Part shown: positions 1-7,337 of the stretch, piece by piece
Numbering within the stretch: position 1 is the first letter of the stretch
Layout: each line of letters begins with the position of its first letter
NCBI GenBank assembly: GCA_002687335.1
Contig: NYZY01000032.1
Span: forward strand, 1 to 14,611
DNA: 14,611 nucleotides
Source of the DNA: Chloroflexota bacterium
GTDB taxonomy: Bacteria > Chloroflexota > Dehalococcoidia > UBA1151 > UBA1328
Direction of reading: 5' to 3'
Made by a program: the position numbers and the translations under genes
Notes under the pieces: model-generated
What the model saw: only the letters and a program-made list of their open reading frames with translations
The model's database searches: none
What the model was told of the DNA's origin: nothing

Positions 1-296
1 GCCCGGCTTGGGTCATTGAGAGGATCCTCAATGAACATACCGATTACGGTGCGGACATAACATCCCCTCGGTTCAGCAACCACGGGGGACATCCTCTTAT
101 ATTTGATTCATCTTTAAGAATTGAACTAGCATCCGTCACCGAGCAGGGTGAGGGCATCAGAGAAATATTCAAAAAGCCAAACATTACTCGTAAGGACGTC
201 ATGTTCGAATCAGCAATAGTCCGTTTAGACATCAATACTCCTGAAGCATATAAAGAAGCGGTAGCCTCATACGCAGACCTGGCTGAGCAACGATAA
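1..296 (+). CDS. MobA/MocA-like nucleotidyltransferase, 3' end only (5' partial)
   Basis: The open frame enters from the window edge (first full codon at base 3) and ends at TAA 294-296, leaving about 97 residues. The visible part reads like the C-terminal half of an NTP_transf_3 domain: a stretch ending DYGADITSPRF, then HGGHPLIFD, the usual 'G-HP-l/v' turn of MobA, MocA and related CTP/GTP:cofactor transferases, and a final FESAIVRLDINTPEAY, matching the family's 'v.DiDTPeDy' end. Such enzymes transfer a nucleotide to molybdopterin or a related acceptor in the cytoplasm. The N-terminal nucleotide-binding loop lies outside the window, so substrate and symbol cannot be assigned. The call rests on motif memory. 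The family is fairly secure and the exact activity is not. Confidence 0.65.
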   Translation, partial: PAWVIERILNEHTDYGADITSPRFSNHGGHPLIFDSSLRIELASVTEQGEGIREIFKKPNITRKDVMFESAIVRLDINTPEAYKEAVASYADLAEQR

Positions 297-338
297 TAAT
301 TTAGACGATCACTCGTAAACCAAATGAATCACTGTCCA

Positions 339-364
339 AGATTTTTCTAACACTAGGAAAATCT
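339..364 (+). other. AT-rich hairpin downstream of the nucleotidyltransferase
   Basis: AGATTTTTC (339-347) can pair with GGAAAATCT (356-364) around an 8-base loop, giving a 9-bp stem with one G-T wobble. It starts 42 bases after the stop at 296 and lies 40 bases before the next start. No T-run follows on the + strand, so it is not a typical intrinsic terminator. It may be a weak terminator, an mRNA stabiliser, or chance in AT-rich DNA. Confidence 0.3.
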
Positions 365-403
365 GACTTGCTTGCGAATACGTTTTAGGGAAAAACATCG
401 AAG

Positions 404-1645
404 TTGGCCCGCAAGAAAAATTCTACTCATAACATGACAAATATCGAAACCAGTCCTTACGGGAATAACCTAGAAGAAGCGCGCATTTTTTTGAACTCAG
501 CCGAGATCGATGGTTGGCTAACAAGAGACTACAGATATACAAACCCTGTTTTCGAGGCTGCTCTCGGTCGACACATCGAGAATTTAACTCGCCCCGTGTG
601 GCTCTGGATTCCTGCACACGGTGAGCCGTCCATACTTGCGCATGAAGTTGATATTGGTAGGTTCCCTCAAGGTCCGATACCGCTGGTAGCCTATGGAAGT
701 CGTCACCAGATGGTCGAAGCACTTAAACAAAGCTTAAATGGTGCAAACACCGTCGCAATGGAATATTCACCGCTTTACGAATTGCCTAGGGTCGGCCGGG
801 TGGATGCTGGCACTATCGAGTTAGTGCGTTCCCTTGGAGCGAACGTGGTGTCTTCAGGCGATCTGGTTCAGCACTCAACCGAAAGATGGACACCTACCCA
901 ACTCCAGTCACATTTCTTCGCGGTGGAAGCTTTAGACAAAATTGTGATACAAGCTTTCGAATATGTCGGAGAAAACATCCGTTGGGCTTTAACAGAACAT
1001 GATGTCGCAGAGCATATTCGAGGCAAGTTCGATCAAGCGGGACTTGAATTCGATGACGGACCAGTGGTGGCATTTAACTCACACTCGGCAGATCCTCACT
1101 ACGATCCGAAACCAACCAACTCAGCTGTTATCAGGCGAGAAGGATGGTTATTGATCGACCTATGGGCTCGCAAGAAATCTGATCCCATTGACCAACGTAA
1201 CATTTCGGCTGACATCACCTGGACGGCGAAATTAGGCGAGCCCCCCACTCGTAAACACCGAGAAGTCTTCAGGGCAGTTACCAACGCACGAGACGCCGCA
1301 TTCGAACTTCTGGAGAATCGTGTTCTCAAAGGCGATAATCCACAGGGCTGGGAAGTCGATCGCGCAGCCCGTAAGGTAATTGAAAAAGCAGGATACGGAG
1401 ACCATTTTGTTCACCGGCTGGGACACTCGCTCGGCTACGAGGTCCATTCAAACGGGGTTAACCTCGATGACTGGGAGACCCACGATACCCGCACGGTGAT
1501 AAACGGAGTGGGGGTCACTATCGAGCCAGGTGTCTATTTACCCGAATTTGGAGTGAGATCAGAAGTAGACGTCTACTTGGGTGAAGACGGCCCTGAAATC
1601 ACTGGCAATCTCCAAACGGAAATCGTTCAAATCGAGACGAGTTAA
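404..1645 (+). CDS. M24 family metallopeptidase (Xaa-Pro dipeptidase/aminopeptidase-like)
   Basis: This 413-residue protein has the two-domain creatinase/prolidase plan: an N-terminal non-catalytic domain (about 20-165) and a C-terminal pita-bread domain. All five expected dinuclear metal ligands are visible: D252 (LLIDLW), D270 (SADITW), H341 (RLGHSLGYEVH), E374 (TIEPGVY) and E387 (RSEVDVY). Intact ligands support an active cytoplasmic hydrolase, probably cleaving Xaa-Pro bonds, although creatinases and other C-N hydrolases share the fold. The start is uncertain. TTG at 404 has AGGG at 387-390, which is rather far away, while ATG at 434 would remove ten residues and has no clear ribosome site. 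The stop overlaps the stop of the convergent dehydrogenase by 4 bases. The family is secure and the substrate unknown. Confidence 0.85.
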   Translation: MARKKNSTHNMTNIETSPYGNNLEEARIFLNSAEIDGWLTRDYRYTNPVFEAALGRHIENLTRPVWLWIPAHGEPSILAHEVDIGRFPQGPIPLVAYGSRHQMVEALKQSLNGANTVAMEYSPLYELPRVGRVDAGTIELVRSLGANVVSSGDLVQHSTERWTPTQLQSHFFAVEALDKIVIQAFEYVGENIRWALTEHDVAEHIRGKFDQAGLEFDDGPVVAFNSHSADPHYDPKPTNSAVIRREGWLLIDLWARKKSDPIDQRNISADITWTAKLGEPPTRKHREVFRAVTNARDAAFELLENRVLKGDNPQGWEVDRAARKVIEKAGYGDHFVHRLGHSLGYEVHSNGVNLDDWETHDTRTVINGVGVTIEPGVYLPEFGVRSEVDVYLGEDGPEITGNLQTEIVQIETS

Positions 1646-2715
1646 ATAACCACCTCAGCACCGACCTCCAACGCCCTCGCTTTTATACCTGCATAATTGC
1701 CGTTCTCAACCGGGACACCATTCGCCAACCGGTCCTCTGTAGCCTCAGCTTCGGGATCACCTGCGACAAGAACGCCTTCTTCTCCAGGTAGAGTTGGAGT
1801 CAAATGCAGTTCACGAATCATTTCGTCCATCATGGCTTTAAAATCAACGATATCTCTGAATCGTCCGATATCGACGGCCATGAGACAGGTCATATTTTCA
1901 CCACGAGCCAGTTGCCGACTAAAACCTCCGCCCGATAACACTCCACACAGAATATCCACCATCATGGCGAGGCCATAACCCTTATGTGATCCCTGCTCAC
2001 GAGTATTACCAAGTGGGTTCAGGGCCCAATGGTCATTTTCTTCTTGTGGTTCGGTTAAAGGTTTACCCTCGGTGGTAAGAGCCCATCCTTCCGGAATATT
2101 TACCCCAAGGCGTCGTGCAAGGCCAACTTTCCCACCGGCAACTGTACTGGTTGCCATGTCTAAAACAAAATCCCTTTCAGCGCCTGCAGGAGCAGCGAAT
2201 CCAATAGGATTAGTTCCCAGCATTTTTCTAGCACCAAGAGCAGGTCGGACCGATGGTGTAGCTGTTGTCATAGACATTCCAATCATGTCATGTTCAAGCG
2301 CCATCATCGCGTAATACGCCACCATTCCAACATGGTGACCATCTCTGATGCTAACCATCCCAAGTCCATTTTCCTGCGCCTTACGGATCGCAATTTCCAT
2401 GCCTTCATAGGCAGATACAAGGCCAATCCCATTCCCGGCACTAAGCAGTGCAGTAGTCTCAGATTCAGTTATAACACTCGTCTGTTGCGGGACCGTAAAA
2501 AAACCGTTCTCAATAGCTTCCGAATATCCAATAACCTGTGAGACACCATGCGTGTCAACGCCACGTACACTCGCGGAAACTAACACTTTAGCGGCAATAT
2601 CTGCATGATTTTCCGGCGTTTCAACAGCCTGAAATATCATCGAAAGTTGTCTGTGCAGATCCTCTGCGGAAACTCGTGTGGAATTGGACTCGTTAAGTTT
2701 TACCTTGTGTGCCAT
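1642..2715 (-). CDS. Ldh_2-family malate/L-lactate-type dehydrogenase, copy 2
   Basis: 357 residues, the usual length of the Ldh_2 (malate/L-lactate, ureidoglycolate, diketogulonate, piperideine-2-carboxylate) NAD(P)-dependent oxidoreductases, which do not have a Rossmann fold. Visible hallmarks are RGVDTHGV (51-58), DGHHVG (125-130) at the place of the family's catalytic-His 'NHFG' motif, GTNP (167-170), LDMATSTVAGGK (185-196) and SHKGYGLAMMVDILCG (243-258). It probably interconverts a 2-oxo acid (or cyclic ketimine) and the 2-hydroxy (or cyclic amino) acid in the cytoplasm. Its ATG (2713-2715) directly abuts the TAA of the upstream paralogue (2716-2718), so the two are surely co-transcribed and perhaps translationally coupled. 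Sequence alone does not tell which substrate it uses. Confidence 0.88.
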   Translation of the reverse strand: MAHKVKLNESNSTRVSAEDLHRQLSMIFQAVETPENHADIAAKVLVSASVRGVDTHGVSQVIGYSEAIENGFFTVPQQTSVITESETTALLSAGNGIGLVSAYEGMEIAIRKAQENGLGMVSIRDGHHVGMVAYYAMMALEHDMIGMSMTTATPSVRPALGARKMLGTNPIGFAAPAGAERDFVLDMATSTVAGGKVGLARRLGVNIPEGWALTTEGKPLTEPQEENDHWALNPLGNTREQGSHKGYGLAMMVDILCGVLSGGGFSRQLARGENMTCLMAVDIGRFRDIVDFKAMMDEMIRELHLTPTLPGEEGVLVAGDPEAEATEDRLANGVPVENGNYAGIKARALEVGAEVVI

Positions 2716-3795
2716 TTAAATAAAAACCTCTACCCCCAGATCTACCGCGCGCAACCTCATTTCATCGTATTGCCCATTCTCAACTGGCACTCCATTTGCT
2801 GAACGATCATCCTCGAAGTCCGCTTCTGGGTCCCCCGCAACGAGTACAGCCTTTTCACCAGGCAACGGAGGAGTTTCATGAAGTTCACGAATCATGTCGT
2901 CCATCATCGACTTAAAATCATCCACATCCCTGAACCGGGCAATATCAACCGCCATAGTCCAGGACATGTTCTCGCCACCCGCCAGTTGTGTGCCAACGCC
3001 ACCACCCGAAAGTACGCCACAAAGAATATCCACCATCACACCAAGCCCATAACCCTTATGAGAACCCTGTTCTCTTGAACCCCCTAACGGATTTTGTGAC
3101 CAATGATCGCCACGGTCTGCGGGGGGATCTGTCACAGGCTCCCCTTCTCCAGTTACAGCCCACCCTTCGGGTATATCTACGCCCAGCCGTCTAGCCAGTC
3201 CGATCTTTCCACTAGCAACTGTGCTGGTTGCCATGTCCAAGATAAAGTCTCGCTCATCACCAGACGGAGCACCAAATGCAATTGGGTTAGTACCAACACG
3301 TGGACGGGCACCAAGAGCCGGCCTGACCGCTTGATTGGCGTTGGTCATAGCCATGCCGATCATATCGTTCTGAGTCGCCATCATCGGGTAGTAACCCACC
3401 ATCCCTATATGGTGGCCATCACGTATAGTGGCCATTCCCAGTCCAAACTCTCGAGCTTTGGCAATTGACATCTCCATGCCCTGATGAGCCGCCACAAAGC
3501 CAAGGCCATTGCCACAACTCAATAACGCCGTCGTTTCGGTTTCAGAAATGACTTCCACAGTCTGAGGAATCGTGTAAGTCCCATCCTCAATAGACATGGA
3601 ATATCGAACAGCATTCCCGACGCCATGCGTATCAACTCCACGAAGACTAGCCGAGACAAGAATTTTGGCTGTGATCTCAGCGTGATCCTTGGGAGTGCCT
3701 ACGCCCTGCAATATCGCAGAAACCTGTTTATGCAAATCCGCAGCTGATATGCGAATTGAATTAGATTCATCGAGTTTTAAATATTCAAGTGCCAA
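2716..3795 (-). CDS. Ldh_2-family malate/L-lactate-type dehydrogenase, copy 1
   Basis: 359 residues, collinear with the downstream copy over the whole length and identical at most motif positions: RGVDTHGV near 52-59, RDGHHIGMVGYY, GTNPIAFGAP, LDMATSTVASGK and SHKGYGLGVMVDILCGVLSGGG. By eye roughly two thirds of residues match, so this is an old tandem duplication, not a recent repeat. The start is TTG (3793-3795), preceded on the - strand by GGAAAGAG. Its N-terminus aligns with the ATG start of copy 2 (both carry L-[DN]-ESNS), which supports the choice. The two copies differ in the middle loops (for example NANQAVRP against TATPSVRP), a hint of different substrates. Expected activity is NAD(P)-linked oxidation or reduction of a 2-hydroxy acid or related compound. 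Confidence 0.87.
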   Translation of the reverse strand: MALEYLKLDESNSIRISAADLHKQVSAILQGVGTPKDHAEITAKILVSASLRGVDTHGVGNAVRYSMSIEDGTYTIPQTVEVISETETTALLSCGNGLGFVAAHQGMEMSIAKAREFGLGMATIRDGHHIGMVGYYPMMATQNDMIGMAMTNANQAVRPALGARPRVGTNPIAFGAPSGDERDFILDMATSTVASGKIGLARRLGVDIPEGWAVTGEGEPVTDPPADRGDHWSQNPLGGSREQGSHKGYGLGVMVDILCGVLSGGGVGTQLAGGENMSWTMAVDIARFRDVDDFKSMMDDMIRELHETPPLPGEKAVLVAGDPEADFEDDRSANGVPVENGQYDEMRLRAVDLGVEVFI

Positions 3796-3977
3796 CGACT
3801 TCTACTCTTTCCATATGCCTATCCCGTTTCGGGCAGGATTTGGACAAAGTTTACGCCTAAATATGTGCGCTTGTGCCTGATCCTCCAGACAAGTTGAACA
3901 CTCGAAAAAAAACCTAGAAAAACAAGCCCAATTTTGGACAATACAACACTGATCAAAAAAGACTTTAAATGATATTT

Positions 3978-4943
3978 CTAATCCGGCAGCCGCGTGCCGA
4001 TGCCTTGTTCAAGCGCCAATTCATAAAGTCTCGCACATACGGCGAGATCTTCAAAAGCCACACCCTGGGACTCAAACAACGTAATATCGCTATCACTTAA
4101 ACGTGAAGCTTTAAGGCCTGCGACGATAGTGTCAAGCCGTACAGCCGAATCCCATACAAAATCACCAGTCTCAGCAGCTTGCATCAATTCTCCGCATTCA
4201 ATTTTTGCCTGCTCAATATCATCACAGACTATGAGATCTGCCTTCCTGACAGCCAATGTGTCGAGCTCTCGTTTCGTCCAGGAATTGTTACCAGCAGCAT
4301 TAACATGCATCCCCGGTTCTAGCATCTGGCCGGTCACAACCGGCTCAACTGAGTTCGTAACAGCAATCAACACGTCAACCCCTTCGGCTGCATTTTCTTT
4401 TGATTCAACTGCCACAACTTTCGTACCTAGCCGATCTGCCATATCCGAAGCAAACCTCTCCCGATTAACGCGCTGACGAGAGAAAACTTTAACGTCTGTG
4501 ATATCTCTAACTGCACAGACCGCTTCGAGCTGGGTTTCAGCCTGATAGCCAGACCCAATGATCCCGACTGTCGAAGCGTTCTGCCGTGCCATGTAATTAG
4601 TAGCGACCCCTGACGCTGCTCCAGTACGAACCTGACCCATCCTGCCAGCCTCTAGCAATGCTATTAGGCCTTCTCCATTTGTACCGTAAAGCATTACGTG
4701 AAAATTCACTCCACCAGGACCGGCAACGTACGATTTATGCCCAGCGAATCCTCTCTTTGGCCAGGTCGCAGACATAAAATTGTACGATCCACTTCCAGTC
4801 GGCAGTCGATATCGCGATTGGTTATACACCTCACCGGCAGACCTTGCTTTGAAAACTTCTTCGAGCGCTTTTAGAGCAAGGTCCATATCCAGAAGATCAT
4901 CCACCTCAGCTTCAGTAAGAAATAATCGTTTTATACGCGGCAT
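3978..4943 (-). CDS. Ornithine cyclodeaminase/mu-crystallin family protein
   Basis: 321 residues, standard for the family. Visible features are K70 in GHKSY, RTGAASG at 106-112, the Rossmann turn GIIGSGYQA (127-135) for NAD(P)H, and D228 in KRELD, the position of the catalytic Asp of ornithine cyclodeaminase. The C-terminal LFESQGVAFEDLA (289-301) is also typical. Members are ornithine cyclodeaminases, alanine dehydrogenases, or reductases of cyclic ketimines such as pyrroline-2-carboxylate (LhpI, CRYM), and motifs do not settle which. It starts at ATG 4943 behind AGGA. It lies 41 bases after thiD and 182 bases before the Ldh_2 pair on the same strand, so one long transcript is possible. A role in imino acid or 2-oxo acid metabolism with the Ldh_2 enzymes is my inference. 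Confidence 0.85.
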   Translation of the reverse strand: MPRIKRLFLTEAEVDDLLDMDLALKALEEVFKARSAGEVYNQSRYRLPTGSGSYNFMSATWPKRGFAGHKSYVAGPGGVNFHVMLYGTNGEGLIALLEAGRMGQVRTGAASGVATNYMARQNASTVGIIGSGYQAETQLEAVCAVRDITDVKVFSRQRVNRERFASDMADRLGTKVVAVESKENAAEGVDVLIAVTNSVEPVVTGQMLEPGMHVNAAGNNSWTKRELDTLAVRKADLIVCDDIEQAKIECGELMQAAETGDFVWDSAVRLDTIVAGLKASRLSDSDITLFESQGVAFEDLAVCARLYELALEQGIGTRLPD

Positions 4944-4984
4944 GAAAAATTAAATCCTGTCTTTGTCTTTACCCATGAACCATC

Positions 4985-5803
4985 TCACTTCGGATGGCGC
5001 CACATATGGTTTAAAGGACCATTACCTTCCCCTACTGCATATGCATTATTCATCGCTTCCCATACATATTTTTTTGCACTACTGAACGCTGTTTGAATCT
5101 GGTCTCCTAATGCCAAACGTGCAGCAAGTGCCGAGGCAAACGTACAACCTGTGCCATGGTTACTTGTCGAGTTGATCCAAGGAAGAGCACATTCTGTGAA
5201 TGAATCACCGTCGTATAGCAAATCAACACTTTGCCCAGAAGTTTCCAAGTGCCCGCCTTTTACGATTACATAGTTCACACCAAAATCATTAATCACACGC
5301 GCAGCCTCTCGTGAATCATCACTTGAGCTGATGCTGATACCGGCCAATTCAGCTGCCTCGGGAATATTAGGAGTAGCCACGGTGGCAAGAGGAAGTAGAT
5401 CGCGCCGATAAGTTTCGATGGCTTCATCCCTGAGCAATCTGGCCCCCGATGACGAAACCATAACTGGATCAACGACAAGTGTTTTCCAGCCATAATCAAG
5501 TGTTTTTTGAGCGACGAGTCGAACGATATCCGGTGAGGACAACATACCGGTCTTGACGGCAACCGGACACATATCTTCAACAACTGCATCAATTTGAGCT
5601 GTGATTATTTCGAGATCAACTTCCTGTACTGCATAGACACCCATGGTATTTTGCGCGGTAACTGCTGCAACTACCGACGCCCCATGCACTCCATGTGCTG
5701 CAAATGTCTTAAGGTCAGCCTGAATTCCAGCTCCACCACCCGAATCACTCCCAGCAATTGTCATTACTACAGGCACTTTGATTTCGATCGCCTTTTCTAT
5801 CAT
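4985..5803 (-). CDS. thiD: Hydroxymethylpyrimidine/phosphomethylpyrimidine kinase
   Basis: 272 residues, normal ThiD length, ribokinase fold. It phosphorylates HMP to HMP-P and then HMP-PP, the pyrimidine half of thiamin phosphate. The N-terminal TIAGSDSGGGAGIQADLKTF (15-34) and AVTAQNT (47-53) are near-perfect ThiD signatures. VDPVMV (111-116) and the anion-hole/catalytic motif NHGTGCTFASA (215-225) are intact, so the protein should be active. No ThiE or phosphatase domain is fused. Its ATG overlaps the TGA of tenA (ATGA, 4 bases), so the two form an operon for pyrimidine salvage. No TPP riboswitch is visible upstream of this operon, unlike the importer at 9185-11747. A B6 kinase (PdxK/PdxY) is less likely given the tenA coupling. 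Confidence 0.93.
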   Translation of the reverse strand: MIEKAIEIKVPVVMTIAGSDSGGGAGIQADLKTFAAHGVHGASVVAAVTAQNTMGVYAVQEVDLEIITAQIDAVVEDMCPVAVKTGMLSSPDIVRLVAQKTLDYGWKTLVVDPVMVSSSGARLLRDEAIETYRRDLLPLATVATPNIPEAAELAGISISSSDDSREAARVINDFGVNYVIVKGGHLETSGQSVDLLYDGDSFTECALPWINSTSNHGTGCTFASALAARLALGDQIQTAFSSAKKYVWEAMNNAYAVGEGNGPLNHMWRHPK

Positions 5804-6465
5804 GTTTCACCGTCGTATGCCATATCCCAGAACGCGACCTCGTATCGCAAGGCCTGCTGAAATATAAGTCCAAGTCTCGGTATATCAATATCCATAGCTT
5901 GATCAACGACCATCGTTAAATGTTCGACAATCGGACCAAGGGCATCTTCGCCATGAAGTTCAATCCATCCTTGATAAAAATCACCTAGCTCGGAGCCGCT
6001 GTCTTTCGGATTCGCTCCTTCTGTTTGAAGGCGTTCGCCCCAATCCAAATAAACACCTTCTGTGACCAACATAGCAGTACAAACCTCACGAAAGGAGCCC
6101 TCGTACGCCAGTCGTACAAGAAAATCTCCAAAGGACGAAGTCGTTGGAAGAGGTTGAGCACTGAGGTATTGACTCTCATCTATACCAAGTGTCCGAAAAG
6201 CATCTATAAACAACGTATCTTCCGCTCCTAAAATAGCGTTGAGAAATTCTTCCACAGGACGTGCAATTTTATTGCTTGGAGCTTTCGCTACTGCGATCCC
6301 AGCCGTTTTGACCAGGTCGTTAATGAATATGTAATCCTGTTCAAAATATCTTGAGAAACGTTCCCTGCTCAAAGTTCCCTCGCCGAGCTCTGTGATGAAC
6401 CTATGATGAACTGCGGCATCCCATAACGTTGAATATTTCTGTTTAAGTTGTTTAGTAACAGTCAA
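5800..6465 (-). CDS. tenA: TenA/thiaminase II family hydrolase, Cys-less (TenA_E-type)
   Basis: 221 residues, all-helical TenA/PQQC-type fold. Residue numbering happens to run with Bacillus TenA: D44 (EQDY) and Y139 (EGVYLDW) are kept, and the C-terminal E209 in YEVAFWDMAY matches the catalytic Glu. The classical nucleophile, Cys135, is Thr here, followed by Glu136 (MLVTEGVY). The only nearby cysteine is C129, six residues earlier. This marks the TenA_E subgroup. TenA proteins hydrolyse aminomethyl-pyrimidine (amino-HMP) to HMP, and plant TenA_E also removes the formyl group from formylamino-HMP. The start is TTG 6463-6465 with AGGGGG five bases upstream, a strong ribosome site. It overlaps thiD, which uses its product. 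The family is secure. Activity on the formyl compound is inferred. Confidence 0.88.
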   Translation of the reverse strand: MTVTKQLKQKYSTLWDAAVHHRFITELGEGTLSRERFSRYFEQDYIFINDLVKTAGIAVAKAPSNKIARPVEEFLNAILGAEDTLFIDAFRTLGIDESQYLSAQPLPTTSSFGDFLVRLAYEGSFREVCTAMLVTEGVYLDWGERLQTEGANPKDSGSELGDFYQGWIELHGEDALGPIVEHLTMVVDQAMDIDIPRLGLIFQQALRYEVAFWDMAYDGET

Positions 6466-6505
6466 CGATTCCCCCTTTTGGGTAACGAGTAAACAAGGAT
6501 CACCA

Positions 6506-6534
6506 TTGGACTCCTGTGTCCGAACAAATAGAAT
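6506..6534 (+). promoter_or_regulatory. Candidate sigma-70 promoter for the HAD/SMP-30 operon
   Basis: TTGGAC (6506-6511) and TAGAAT (6529-6534) are separated by exactly 17 bases and face the HAD gene. The implied transcript starts near 6541 and has a leader of about 54 bases ending in AAGGAG (6582-6587), seven bases before the TTG start. An inverted repeat GGAC...GTCC (6508-6521) sits across the -35 and spacer and could be an operator half-site. Prediction is from pattern only. Confidence 0.5.
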
Positions 6535-6594
6535 ACCGCCTTGTGACTGATAGAGACGTGTGCTTGACTGGTTTAATTTCTAAGGAGATCGTAT

Positions 6595-7311
6595 TTGAAT
6601 GGTAAAAACATAAAAGCACTGGTGTTCGATGTTTTCGGAACGGTCGTTGATTGGCGCACCTCTATCGCCCGCCAAGCGCAAGAGTTTGGTTCCAAACACG
6701 GGGTGGAAGCTGACTGGGATCAATTTGCCGACGACTGGCGCGATGGATATCACTCAGGAATGGTCAAAGTTAATTCGGGTGAAGACAAATGGAAAATCGT
6801 CGACGAAATTCATCGGGATCGATTAGAGCTACTGATGGGAAAATACGAATTCCCTACCTTGGAGGAAGATGAAATTGTCGACTTCAACAAATCCTGGCAC
6901 CGGCTGGAAGGCTGGCCTGATTCAACCGCAGGGCTGACTCGACTGAAATCGAAATTTATCGTGGCATCGCTTTCAAACGGAAACGTAGCCTTGCTGACAA
7001 ATATGGCCAAGTTTGCAAATCTGCCGTGGGATGCTGTACTCTCGGCCGAATTGGCAGGTAAATATAAAACACATCCATGGGCATACCAGCGTACGGCGCA
7101 ATTACTCGGGCTGGAACCAGAAGAGGTGATGCTAGTAGCAGCTCATAATGGTGATCTGCGTGGTGCAATCAACGCAGGACTACACGCTGCACTAGTAACA
7201 CGGCCAAACGAATTCGGAAATTCCAAAAAGCCCGACCTGGAACCCGAACCGGACTTCGCCTTTTTTGCCAAAGATTTTCACGATCTTGCTGATCAGCTTG
7301 GTTGTGACTGA
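6595..7311 (+). CDS. HAD superfamily, haloacid dehalogenase type II-like hydrolase
   Basis: 238 residues, the size of L-2-haloacid dehalogenases. Motif I is VFDVFGTVVDW with nucleophile D12. Motif II is SLSNGN (S127, N128), the motif III lysine is K158 (GKYKTHP), and motif IV is VAAHNGDLRGA with D187. R49 (DWRDGY) may serve as the substrate arginine. Compared with well-studied L-2-haloacid dehalogenases, the Ser/Asn pair before the last Asp is replaced by Ala and His (AAHNGD). This occurs in many relatives annotated type II whose substrate is untested. The TTG start is decided by AAGGAG seven bases upstream, and no nearer ATG fits. It is the first gene of a + strand cluster with two SMP-30-like proteins, 26 bases ahead. 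Cytoplasmic hydrolase of a 2-haloacid or a phosphate ester. Confidence 0.82.
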   Translation: MNGKNIKALVFDVFGTVVDWRTSIARQAQEFGSKHGVEADWDQFADDWRDGYHSGMVKVNSGEDKWKIVDEIHRDRLELLMGKYEFPTLEEDEIVDFNKSWHRLEGWPDSTAGLTRLKSKFIVASLSNGNVALLTNMAKFANLPWDAVLSAELAGKYKTHPWAYQRTAQLLGLEPEEVMLVAAHNGDLRGAINAGLHAALVTRPNEFGNSKKPDLEPEPDFAFFAKDFHDLADQLGCD

Positions 7312-7337
7312 CAATCCAAAATTCAAGGATCGAGAAA

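Noticed and set aside
3103..3468. 121-codon + strand frame inside the first Ldh_2 gene
   Set aside because: It is antisense to a protein with all family motifs. Similar antisense frames recur in the paralogue, as expected from shared codon pattern.
3818..3837. CCT-CCCG-TTT-CGGG-AGG hairpin as a terminator
   Set aside because: It lies between the OCD and Ldh_2 genes, but no T-run follows it on either strand, and it sits in the leader of the Ldh_2 gene. Could be chance.
6466..6594. Possible second TPP riboswitch ahead of tenA-thiD
   Set aside because: I looked for CTGAGA, CCTGAT and GCGTAGG on both strands in this 129-base gap and found none.
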